The translations under genes and the position numbers were made by a program. From assembly GCA_037501455.1 (NCBI GenBank), contig CM074858.1, positions 90,680,501-90,744,500 on the forward strand: a DNA stretch of 64,000 bases, read 5' to 3'. The notes under the pieces were generated by a model. That model saw nothing but the letters and a program-made list of their open reading frames with translations. It was not told the DNA's origin and did not search any database. Positions 37,401-48,644 of this stretch are shown here, one piece after another. This DNA is from Lantana camara (Eukaryota; Streptophyta; Magnoliopsida; Lamiales; Verbenaceae). Every line of letters starts with the position of its first letter. The first letter of the stretch is position 1.

Positions 37401-37640
37401 CATATCGTGTGATTAAATGGATGGTTGCTCAAGTAAGAGAACCAAGACCTCACCAAGAGACTGAACACGTGATTACGAATCACTTTATAAGGAAAAGGTG
37501 TTTCCTAAGAGATGTGTAAACAAGAGGGTCACATCAGCAGAGAATATAGCAGATCCACTTTGGAAACGCCCAAAGTCAATAGGCTCTCAAAGTGCATCTT
37601 GAGAAGATGGGACTTAGAATACCTAAATGGCTTTTACGGG
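34405..37640 (+). pseudogene. Copia-2 gag-pol relic
   Basis: The DNA is collinear with Copia-1 gag-pol from the gag start (aligned near 34405) to the purine tract, but no frame exceeds about 76 codons in the relic. Gag, the GAG-pre-integrase patch (near 35253-35400), integrase, RT and RNase H blocks can be followed by short matches. Much of the protease to early integrase region (about 35100-35220) is deleted. The RT catalytic box region (about 36693-36716) reads LEDDILLI instead of YVDDILLI, and the terminal stop has mutated. Confidence 0.85.
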
Positions 37641-37652
37641 CAAGTGGGAGAT

Positions 37653-39941
37653 TGTTAGGAATAGTGGCCTAGAAAGCCGATTCGACGTAATCTGCTTTGG
37701 GACTTTTCTTGTATCACAGACAATCTTTGAATAATATACGATTGATTATAGGCAAACACTTCTTTATATGCCAATACGTGTTTTGTGTGTTTCCATTACG
37801 TGCGCATGTATGAGAACTCCCCTAATCCTGATGACTTTAGGACTCTACCATTTAGGTGAAATGGTTCATGAAACGAGCCCTATATCACATAAGTCATGAT
37901 TAGTAAAATACTCCAAGCCGATGAGTCCTACAGACAGTGGGAGTGTCAACCTGACTCCTCGAAGGCTTGCTTGTGGGATCACGCCCTTAAGAAGGACCAA
38001 CTTGTTTCATGGAGGTGGAAAGTGTATAGTTGATACGTGCGTGATACATGAGGGTGCTTACTTTAATAAGTAAGTTCACTGAGGTGCCCCGTGTGAGAAC
38101 ATTCCTAAATGGGAAAGGAAGTTTCTATTTCAGGAAATGGAAAGTTCCAGATTAGGAAATATCTCACGAGTCATTGATGTGATTAATTGATCCTTAGACT
38201 TGAGGTTCCATGTTACTTTATGAGTTAACTCTGTAGTCTTTGGTATAAGCTTTAAAGGGTGTCGCCTTAGACAACTGAGTCAAGGCTTATGCTGGGGCTG
38301 CACAAGTGACTCATGAAAGTGAATGAGAATCAAGAAAGGACCTACACTTGCATATGCAAGGTGATCTCTTATTGTGTAAGTCATTCATATGCCATATGGA
38401 GTCCTTGGCCAAGGCAGCAGATCAAGACATCAAGAAAAGGGTTTCTTGGATTGAGATCAAATGGATATGAAATGCACTTAGCTTTAAGACCAGATTATTA
38501 GGGTTCTAATTATTCTCTTGCCCTAGATCATGGTTGAGAGATAGTAAGTAGGAGGATTGTATCTAACATGAATCAATGACTTAAAGGTTCTGTCGAATCC
38601 GAACATTCCAATTCAGCTAGGGGTTAAACACCTGTTGCTAGACTATGGTCGTTTAATCTGTGGACTGATTAATTAATTAGTGAATTAATTAATTAGGGTC
38701 ACTGCTAATTGAATTGAGAACCTAGAGGGTCACACACAACAACTTGGTTACATGAGTTGAGGCTTTAAAATGATTAAACGAGTTAATCAACCCAATAGGG
38801 TTCCGCACGTGTGAAACCACACGTGTGGCTCACGTGAGTGACACGTGTCATTGTGACACGTGTCACACACGTGTATAAATATATGTGTATATTTATTTAT
38901 GTATTAAATAATTAATGTGATTAATTATTTAATAGACTTTAGTTTAATTTTGAATTAAAAAGAAAGTCTTATTTTGGAGAAAATAATCTAGTTAATTAAT
39001 TACGAATTAATTAATTAGATAAAAAATAAGTTATTTATTTTATAATAAATAAAGTATAAAATTATCCAAAAATAGTTTGGATATTTTTAGCTCTCTTGAA
39101 AGTTGATTTGAATTAGAATTCAAAGTCAAAGTCAAAATTACTTGATGATCAAGTAATAGGAGAGAGAGAGACCAAAATCCTAGCCCATTAAGGACTAGGA
39201 ATTTCGTCCCTCCCCTTTCTTATATATAGGGGAGCTCATGCTCCCCTTTAGAGCTAATCGAACTCTTTTGGTTCATGTGTTGAACACCATCCTTTCTCCA
39301 AGATAAACGAAACCCTAGGTTAAGCCTAAACACTAACTAGAGAACTAGCATCCTTACTAGTTAGATTGTAGCCAAGTTGGTGGACTATCTCTAGAGAGCT
39401 TCAAGTTAGAAGTTTTGAAGAGTCGAGCTTTACCAAAAAGTGGGGATCAAGCAAAACGATCAGAAGGGATGATGTAACGATTCTGAACCCGACGTGAAGC
39501 GAATGAAAAAATCGAACCAAAGAAGATGGCGAAAACCGTTCGTCCATATCCTGAAGGATGAATTTTTTCACGAGGGTTTTGTGACTGGCAGTTTTCTACT
39601 TTCGCAAAACTGGGTTTCGAAGGGAGTTTCAATCATGCTTTTCTCGTTTCATGTTTCTTTCTTTATGTTATATTGTTGAGAACATCCCTAACATGAATTG
39701 AATCTAGGTTGATGTGGATTGCTATCCCGACAATGGATTCTGAAGTAGAAAGAGACTTTCGAGGGACGGGTTATCAAGCCGCGAGAAGAGCGTTCTTGGG
39801 TGGCTTGAAACGCTTCAAGAAAGAATAAACGAAAAGTAAGTTTTCTATCTCTACGAATTTGGTTACACGATTGCGAGTCCTAGATCCTTTTGTTGGAAAA
39901 AATTTTAAATTCCGCTGCTTTCTGATTCGTGTTTTCCAACA
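37653..39941 (+). repeat. Copia-2 right LTR
   Basis: Same length and features as the left LTR, including the CACGTG cluster (about 38807-38874), the TATA box and the 330-bp block. Confidence 0.94.
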
Positions 39942-40173
39942 GTACAGTGGAATTTGATGTGGCCATAGTGGTATCGCCACCTAAGAGAAAATCATGACAC
40001 GCCGGATTTCGGGCCGGGTTTTCGGTCGTTTTTCGGGTCTCCGGTGAAAATATGCATTACTTTGCAACTCTTTTGGAGTTGCGGGGTAATTTTGTCATCG
40101 GAAAAGATATTGTACCATTTCTCCAAAATGGGTGCAGTTGGTATACCATTTTTGCAGTTTTCCCTAAAATTTT

Positions 40174-42096
40174 AGTTACTTGAGTTAAATGCTTGTGTCA
40201 CATTAGCAAGAATCTTTCAATTGGTTTTGAGTTTGAAAGATTACTTAAACTTTTAGATTCATGAAACATAATTTTATTTATGACTATGTGTTATTTGTGT
40301 AAATTGTTCGGCCATATTTTTTTACATTATGAATTAGAGTTTTTTCTATACTCTAATGACGACTTTACTCAATATTTTAGTCTTGTTTTCAAGATATATA
40401 CTTTTCTTGAGATATAAAGAAAATTATTTTCAAAGTGATTTCAAAATAGTTGAGTAAGTCATTTTAAATTATTTAATTGTGTGGAAGCTATAATGATATT
40501 GGAGAAAATGTCAAATTCTAAAATTCCGCATTGATTGTAAGAATTTGACTTTGAGTTCTACCTTAAACTATTACTATATATGTCATGTTTAATTCCAAAT
40601 AAGTTGACACGATTTACATTTAACATGTACTTTTAGTACTTTGAGAAATTATGTTTGAACTCTTATATTTGGAAACAAAAGGAAGTTCTTGAATTAGAAC
40701 TTGAACATAGATATTTACCAAATATGTGTAAAATTATTGGTTTTGGGTTAGTATGCAATATTTGAAATTATTTGATCTTGCACTTTATTTGACTATTGCT
40801 TGATCCAAATATCTGATTTTTGTTATATACATATTGCTATTGTTTAAATCAGATATGACAAAATATTTAGGTATTGGGTTATATACTTAACTCGAGTCAT
40901 GTCGATTATATGGTTCAATTTTTAGCTTATCTAGCTATGTGGAAGTTCATACCGCCATAAACTCATATTAGTCTTTAATTTATCTAGATGTGTGGGAGTT
41001 CTTTCAGAATTGTTTCTGTCAAAATTTATTTTCAAAGAAATTATTTAAAAAGGGGGTGAATATGGATACATTAGTTTTTCAATAATTTCTTGCAAATTGT
41101 GAAAGATAGAACTTCTTGTTATGGAATAAATGACACACCCCATAACTTTTGTGGAACACGATCTTTTCTCAATTGGTGGTGACCATTAGCTAATCGATCA
41201 AGTATTTGAGACACTCATATATTGATTGTTAAAATGTCTTGTTGATTTAGTGAAATATCTTGAAAATAATAGACTTGATTATTATTACCATTATTTCACT
41301 AAAATTTGAGATAGATCGGTATTTTATATAACCTACATGTGCATACTGGTTAGTAGGTTTGAGAACGGAAACATTTTGAAAGTGAATTTTGGAACATTGA
41401 TTAATTCACTGTGGCTTTTCTAAGTTTTATTGAGTAGAAAAATACACACCACAAAATAGGAGACTTATGTTTGGTGATTAACTCTCCTAGTTTCCGTATT
41501 GTTATGATTTTGTCTAGATAAGTGGTTTCTTATAAAGAAACTTGATGAGAACAATTATCTTTGTTAATAAGATATATTTTATTGGTCTATTGAGGAGCAT
41601 ATTGTATTTTGGCTCTATTTGCTAATTGTTGATGGGTATTCATAATTTTCACGTAGATATGTGATGATTATTGAATTAGTGGGAGTACATTTATGTCTTA
41701 TGCTTTATGATGATGATATAGTACATGTTAGTAGTGATAATGTTACTTCATTAAACTCATGTGGCGTTATTTTGACATAACACATTACTTACGCCAGTAT
41801 GTAAATCTCTTGATATCATGACAAGAGAACACGTGAGTGCAACTTAGCTTTACAATGTGCGTATTGGTCTATGTGATTTGTTTACATTCATAATGCAAAT
41901 AAAATATGCATTTTGAATATCTTATGTGCACTCAATGCGAGACTATTTTGACTCATTAATGATTCTTTTATGTGCACATGATTGAGTTGTGTATCTCGCA
42001 TGTATATTTGTCTTAAGATTGGGTGTGTTCTTAAGAAATATTGGGTATGTCTCATAACCACACCATATTGTATACTAAGCATTAAATGAGACATAC
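40174..42096 (+). other. Third piece of the outer LTR element
   Basis: AT-rich DNA between the MULE and LARD-2 with no frame I can assign to gag or pol. By position it is internal sequence of the 21357-53135 element. Confidence 0.6.
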
Positions 42097-45000
42097 TGTA
42101 GCGCCCGAAGCGGCGAGCCACCACATCCCCCGCACCTAGCCTCGAACCCACATATGAAATAGAAATCCATACATGAGCCCAAGACTAAGCGAATGGGAAC
42201 CTACACTCACTCGCTAGGCCAGGCGGAGCTAAGACAGGACCAGAGCGCGCAAGGAAAAAAAAATAACGGAAGCATATAACAAAATCCAAGAAGATAAATC
42301 CACAAAATATACAAAATAGAAATTCGTACATAATTCATTAACAAAGCATAACATATACATACTTCAATTACCACAATCGAATCATATACAAAAGCATGAC
42401 TGAATGCAAATGAAAATACAACTCGAACTAGAAGACTTGAACCCGACCGACTCAAGACTCCGCCTAGCAAGCCCAACTGGCAAACTGAAAAGTTGAAAGG
42501 AGAGGGTCAATCCGCCGACTGAGTGAGGGGGCTAACGCACACCCACACACATATATATACACAGAGCAAAGCACGTATTAAACGAAAGATTATGAACCGG
42601 GAGTAGGGTTTTGCATACCAAAACCATTTTCCAAAAAGATCTCATATTTATACGTATGTTCATATCTTCTTAAGTTTGAAAACTCGAAAGGATTCATAGA
42701 TTCAAAAACGTATATGGATTCATATTAAAATTCATAGGGATTCATATTAAAACTCATATGGATTCTTATATTCATAATAATTCAAACCTTAACATAAAAT
42801 CTCTTATTGAAATCGAAAGATCCTATCCCGTTTCATAATCAAAATAACAAAAGAATTCAAATACCCGGCGAGTACGGGTCAACTTTAACAAAAGAATTCA
42901 TAACAATCGTAATGAAACATAAATACATAAAATTCATAAAACACATATTCCCGTATTCCATCCACCTTCTCCGAAAGTCTGCACACGGGTTACGGGCCCA
43001 CATCGTGCAACTCGATACCGATACGTGGGGTAGCGATCCCGCAACGTACCTTAGGGAGCACGTGCACAGGGGTGATAACCGGCGACCCCAACAGCCCCAC
43101 TGGGTCTCCCTTACCCACGCCTCCAGGGCCCAGAGATTCATAAGATTCATAAGGATTCGTAAGATTCATACCTAACTCTCAAAACCTAGAAACATAGGAT
43201 TTATACTTAAGAAACATACCATAAGAAACATACCTTACCGTGCAACTCGACATATGCTATACACATACCTCTCCGTGTCTTCCTAATTCACAATATGCTG
43301 AGGGAAATCCATAGTTTGCTTAACGATACACGGTTTGGAGCATAGCCTCGTTGCAAAACCATTTTAAGCTTATATACGCCCATACGTATAATTTCAGAAG
43401 GATTCATATCAAATCGCAAAATTCATAACATATCGTAAGACACATATTTAATATAAATATAGTATATATTCGCATGCGGGCTTGAAAACGAGCATATAGG
43501 GTTGTAGGTCGTTTTAACGAAAACAAAAATCCTAAAACCTCACCTTTTACCGAAAGTGCTCAGGAGTGAGCGTTGACGACCAAGAAAAAGCTAAATGGTG
43601 GATCCGACACTTCTCGAACCCAAATCTGGGACAAACAAATACATACTCAAGACTTAGACTCGATCATCAACCAATTAGACGCACGGCGACTCATACTAAT
43701 GCAAACGGATGCAATGCATATCATATAGATTCATACTTAGGTGTATCGGAGCAAATAATGAAATATCACATAAGGAATTCAAGGATTAAACTCATATCAT
43801 ATCAAATAAGCTCATAATGTATCATATATTAACATACCATATGCATTCATAAGCTTGAAGTTCAAAGAAATGACAAGAGATGCAAGAAAGTGTTAAGCGT
43901 TTCACATATTGATCATAAATTCACGTACAATTACACTTAGCAAACAAGGTCATAAACTTAAAATAATTAATGAAACATAACATATTACAACATATTAACA
44001 TATTAGGATCACAATCGGGGTGGGAATTAATGAGAAAAACGAAATAAAAGCACAAAATAGGGCTTCGAGTGAAAAGGGGCCAAAGCTGACAGATTTCCGA
44101 AACGGACAAGCTGTACGAAAACAGGAATATCTTGAGTTTCAGGAATGGGAATTGAGTTTTGTTTCTTTTAAATGAAACTAGACACATACATCTATAAAAT
44201 GGTAGGTGGCTCGAATCATGGTTCAAAGCGAGGCGAAAATGGCGTAGGTTTGAAGTTGAACGAGTGCAGACTCTCGGCGAAGTGGCGACACCAAATTAAA
44301 ATGATTATATCTCACAATCTAGAACGGATTTTGGGGTGATTCCAATTGGAGATTGTTCTATACTCAAGAAGGTTAGACATATCCAAAAATAAGCTCAAAC
44401 GGAGTTCATATGAAGGGGTAACCGGCTGGGTAAATCAAAAGACAAAAGTTACCAGCCCGGGTAAAACAGTCCAGAAAGTTTCTGCATAAAGGGGCACCCG
44501 CCCGGGGAGTTTTCTTCACAAAATCTACCCGCCCGGGTAGAGGCTTACAGCGGGAAAAAGAGCAAGAACAGGGCTGTTACGAGATGGAGGAAGAAGGGAA
44601 ACCAAAGCAGCACATATAGACATGAAATGGAGCATAAAACATGAGCAAATTCTTCACACAAAAGCACATAACAACCGGAAATGAAAGGGGATGAAAAGGA
44701 TCAACATGTATGCATCTTAAACTTCAAGAAATGTAAGGTTAAATCATGGAAACTCATATAATACTCATCTACCATGAAATTTAAGCTCATATACCCAATA
44801 ATGAAGTTCAAGTGATCAAAAATCATACATCAACTCAATCTATAACCCAAAGATGGCAAGAGATCTCATATATATACACATAACCCTTACTATTCACTCC
44901 ATACATCATATCTCAATCAATAATGATTCAAATTCAGAAATTCTAGAAGTAATAAGACTACAAAAGGATATAGATATCAATCATACACTTACCCCTTGAA

Positions 45001-45725
45001 TATGGTTGAGTTTGATGAAGATTTGAGCTCCAAACACTTCCTTGGTGAATAGTGACGAGATGAGAATGGTTTCTCCAAAGTTTGCAGCTATTTTCCCTTT
45101 TTTCCTTGGGTTGAACGAAATGGAGAGAGAATGGAGTGATAGTGTGCTGAGATGGGGTTAAGTGGGACCAAGATTCATGTAAAAAGGTTTAAAATTGAAG
45201 GATTTATGGGCAATTTAGTGAAAGGTGGTCATTTAGGCACTCGTAGCTTGTTTCGGTCAAATTTAGGAGTATCAAATGGGCTTAGAAAAATATAAGGCTA
45301 GGTTCAATAGCTTTAAAATCTCGTTACGAGTCCGGCGCCACTTCCAGAATTCAAATCCGAATTCCCGAGCTCAAGATATGGCCTCCAGAATACGAGGCAC
45401 GCTAAAACTGGTTAGGCCCTCGAATCCCCAAAGACAAAGAATGGTCTCCGACCAATTCAAACAAGTATAAATGAATGATATAAACACGTTAACGAGTTTA
45501 TAAATCACATAATTTCAAGTATATCACATATTTACGAAGTTCAGAATTAAAAATCAAGTAGTAGAAATTAAATACGGAAATTAAAGTGTAAAACTCAAAC
45601 GTTAACGGCATATAAATCACTTAAACAATTAAATAAACACATAAGTTATATCAAAAGGAAATAAAACGTCGGTAAACCCTCAAGTGACGTCATACCTGGT
45701 TTGCCGAAGAAACTGGGGTGTCACA
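42097..45725 (-). repeat. LARD-2 3' LTR
   Basis: 3629 bp. On the minus strand it runs TGTGACACCCC to GGGCGCTACA. A polypurine tract (minus-strand AAGGGGGGAGGAT) adjoins at 45726-45740. It contains ACCCG/CGGGT palindromes (44418-44541) and the CCCCCTCAC + TCAGTC/GATTGA stem (42507-42530). Confidence 0.93.
44418..44541. repeat. Four ACCCGCCCGGGT-type palindromes in the LARD-2 LTR
   Basis: TAACCGGCTGGGTA, TACCAGCCCGGGTA, CACCCGCCCGGGGA and TCTACCCGCCCGGGTAGA follow each other. The last has perfect 8-nt arms. The other LTR has the same set at about 50831-50954, with the first copy closer to consensus (TAACCCGCCGGGTA). Confidence 0.75.
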
Positions 45726-47552
45726 ATCCTCCCCCCTTAAGAGAACCTGGCCCCCAGGTTCGCCTGCTCGAGTTTCAAGCTCAAGTAACTTTCCGTATTC
45801 ACCCAAGTTCGAGGTTCATGACTTCCCGACAAGGGTTAGCCCGGTAAGGTCTTCATGCACAAGGGGTTTGATCACTTCTTGAGATCTTGATGGAATACTT
45901 CCGCACCGCTTGATCCGTGCTAGGAGCAACTAAAATGTTTTACACGATAGGAGGGTCCAAGTTTGATTCATCACCCATCGTTTGTATCATTTCAATTACT
46001 CCAAGGCTCGGTATTACCGAATGGCGTGGTTACCGAACCTCCACCACTCGCACCTTCTAATTCAAGAAGTCCCTTTGTTAGAGAGCTAAATCGCCATTCC
46101 TTGCTCGCTCCGGAAGACCGTAGCAAACACGACCCTCAACTTACCGAGAAAACCACACACACAAGCAACACGTACAACAAACACACACGTACAAGTAAAG
46201 CACGCAACAAAATATAACAATTAAAGATGCATGATGCATGTACCATGAATGATTTATGTACCGTTCACCATTTCTCGAAATCCTTCACCATATGAGATTG
46301 AGTGGAGAGTCAATACTGATGTCTTAGAATTCGTGACCCGGATTCCTTGGCCTCGATGTTATTGGGTAGATCCTTAGCTTATTAATTCCATTCCATTTCC
46401 TCCAATGTTATCCTTAATTTTGACGATACTTATTTCCCTGAGTAGTTTCTTTCTTTCTCTTCAATTTCCTCAATTGGCATGAGAGAATATTTAAATTCTT
46501 TTCCCTTCCGAAATCTTTCATAACCCGTTTAATCTTGAATCATCCTAACTCAGTTGACAATCATGGTATCATGATCTCTGGTTATCTTGAAGTCTCTTGT
46601 ATTTAGGGTCCGATGAAGAGGTACTCCTCATAGTCATCAAGGGGCACGCCTTAGTGTTCACTTCCTCATAATCTCCATCGTTCGTAAATCTTTTAAAGCC
46701 CGAAATCCCAATTCTTTGATGTTCATGGAATTAATATCTTAGCTTCTTCTTGATGATAAATCTTCAATTGTTATCCGGAGCCTTCACCTAGTTACCACCT
46801 TGATTAAAGACCCCCCGATTCCACTCTTTACTGATTTGAATTGGTTGTATGACTTGCCCTCTATTAGCTTACACTTGGGTACATAATCTCCTTCCAAAAA
46901 TTCTTTACCTTTATCTATCATTTCCATTTGTTGCTTCATATTTCCCAATTCATCTTCACAGTATGCCAATTCAGCTTGGATTTGGAAATTAAACTCCAAT
47001 CCTTATGAAGATAAAATTTCTCGCCTCTTGGCTTCCATGGAGTTGGAATCACTATATCAATTCGTTCTCTTTAACTCTTCACAATACGACATCTTACTAA
47101 CTTGGAATCTAAGGTGTCTCAATTCTATCTTCTTTTCCCTATTGCCTGAGCTTGACTCCTAATAAATTGATTTAATTGGAGACTCCTCCTTGTTGATCCT
47201 GGGTCCACACGAATACCATCGCCTTATCAATAGTCTAGACCTCGAGTTAAGGCATTTCTAAGATTTTCCTTTGCTCTATACTCGGATTAGACGGCCTCGT
47301 GGAAATCGATTAAAATTACCCTAGAACCAGGGGTTATGCATTTACCCTCTAAAATTAAGTCCAAAACTTGTTCTCGGATCGTAGTGGCCTTAACTTCTTG
47401 TTATAACTTCAACCGAATCCTCAGAGTCACCATTTTCCTTTTACCCCGATTTTCACCATCACGAAGGAAGACTTCTCTCGATTGCAAGCTATCATGGAAA
47501 CATTAAACTCATGCATGTCGGGTTAGTTTTGCTTATGGTATGCTTCACGTTG

Positions 47553-48190
47553 TCACCAATTCAAACAAGAAACAATAAGTAATGGCAATATGCAACACAC
47601 ATTCCAAGTAAATATAAAATACAATGTGGGATGGATGTTCGTGCAATGCATGCAATTACCTCCCGGGTGTTTCTTTGGCCTTCGCCGTTCACATTCTTCC
47701 AACTTGTGTTTTGGTGATCCATATCCAAAGCATCGGCCTAATCTCTTCCAACAATTCTCGTAAGTGTGAGAATTTCTTCTACAATGAGCACACGGTGATT
47801 GCTCCATGAATGGAAGTTCCTTCATTTCCTTTCGGTCCCGTTTGAGAACCCTCTCAGTTCCTCTTTGATCCCAATCCTGAGCTATTTTCTACTCGGCTCT
47901 TTTCTTTCAATTTCTTGGATTCAACTCGAAGAGCCTCCCGGGTGCTCTCAATCCAAACTCTAGACTCGATACCGGTTTTCATTTCTTAAAGATCTCCCTA
48001 GTTTCGTCCATAAATTTGGCCACTCTTTTGGATTCGTTCAGTCTTCTTAGGTAGATACAAGGGCATACATTGATCTTGTGTTCGGAAGAACCACATCTAG
48101 TACATCTACCCACTCTCCTCCAACAACTCCCATAGCCATGATTGGGTCCTCCGCAATGGGTGCATGGAATTTGTTCTTCGGGGAAACGAC
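47553..48190 (-). pseudogene. Gag-like relic with duplicated CCHC zinc-knuckle pairs
   Basis: Minus-strand translation of 47553-47825 contains CAHCRRNSHTYENCW, a proper CX2CX4HX4C knuckle, then CFGYGSPKHKLEEC, where the second cysteine is replaced by tyrosine. Upstream on the element, near 48070-48180, another frame encodes CTHCGGPNHGYGSCW and CTRCGSSEH, a second pair. Between them is a charged stretch with several stops. Zinc knuckles of this type bind nucleic acid in gag proteins. The doubled pair suggests an internal duplication before decay. Confidence 0.65.
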
Positions 48191-48624
48191 CCTCCCGACA
48201 AGAATATAAGAGCTCTTATAACAAATCGAGCCATGTTACCCTTCATCTTGGTAGATTGATTAACGGTGTGATAATTCGGCGGTTGTGAAGAACCTTAATC
48301 TCTACTTGATCCCAATTTCAACTTAGAGACCATGGTCGCTGAAACGAGTGATTGATCGTTGTAGACATTAACCTACCATACACAAAGGAGGCGAAAGTAT
48401 GATGCATGCGATTAGTGAGTGATTATGGCACGTAAATGGAACATTTAACGCACATAAAGTATGCAACAATAACAATTAATGAAGGAAAAGTAGCAATTTT
48501 AAAACACATAATACAAGGAAATTCACATATAGTGATGCAATGCACACATTAGCACGTTATTCCTACGCCGTACGACCTATACTTGACACAACACGACCCT
48601 AGAACTCTGGTTTTGCAACCTAGA

Positions 48625-48636
48625 GCTCTGATACCA
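48625..48636 (-). other. LARD-2 primer binding site
   Basis: Minus strand TGGTATCAGAGC, complementary to initiator-Met tRNA, eight bases inside the 5' LTR. Confidence 0.88.
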
Positions 48637-48644
48637 CTTTAAGA

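Larger units (their letters stand above)
29897..39941 (+). mobile_element. Copia-2: recently inserted, non-autonomous copia element
   Basis: Equal-length 2289-bp LTRs, a tRNA-iMet primer site (32188-32199) and an AAGTGGGAGAT purine tract before 37653. The target duplication GTACA is perfect (29892-29896 and 39942-39946). The leader closely follows Copia-1, while the gag-pol region is collinear but full of stops and indels. Freshness of the LTRs against decay of the coding part indicates mobilisation by proteins of a related element. Confidence 0.94.
28015..40164. mobile_element. MULE-like TIR element, non-autonomous, carrying Copia-2
   Basis: Terminal inverted repeats of about 111 bp (28015-28125 and 40053-40164) start GGGAA and then GCAAAAATGGTATACCA, a Mutator-like style. 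Both sides are flanked by the same 9-bp word TAAAATTTT (28006-28014 and 40165-40173), the duplication length of Mutator elements. Without Copia-2 and its duplication the element is about 2.1 kb and shows no transposase. Inside are AT-rich tandem repeats and a C/T-rich gene-like stretch (about 28900-29540). Confidence 0.92.
45726..48644 (-). other. LARD-2 internal region
   Basis: Apart from the zinc-knuckle relic at 47640-48190, the internal region has only short antisense frames, for example 46784-46999 (71 codons, charged, no recognised domain). Confidence 0.65.

Noticed and set aside
39955..39980. AGTGGTATCGCCACC near the MULE right end, resembling a primer binding site
   Set aside because: It differs from TGGTATCAGAGC at key positions and is not adjacent to an LTR end in the right orientation; chance or MULE sequence.
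41696..41730. Y-D-D-D-I translation near 41707, similar to an RT catalytic box
   Set aside because: No other RT motifs lie around it in any frame; short chance match in AT-rich DNA.
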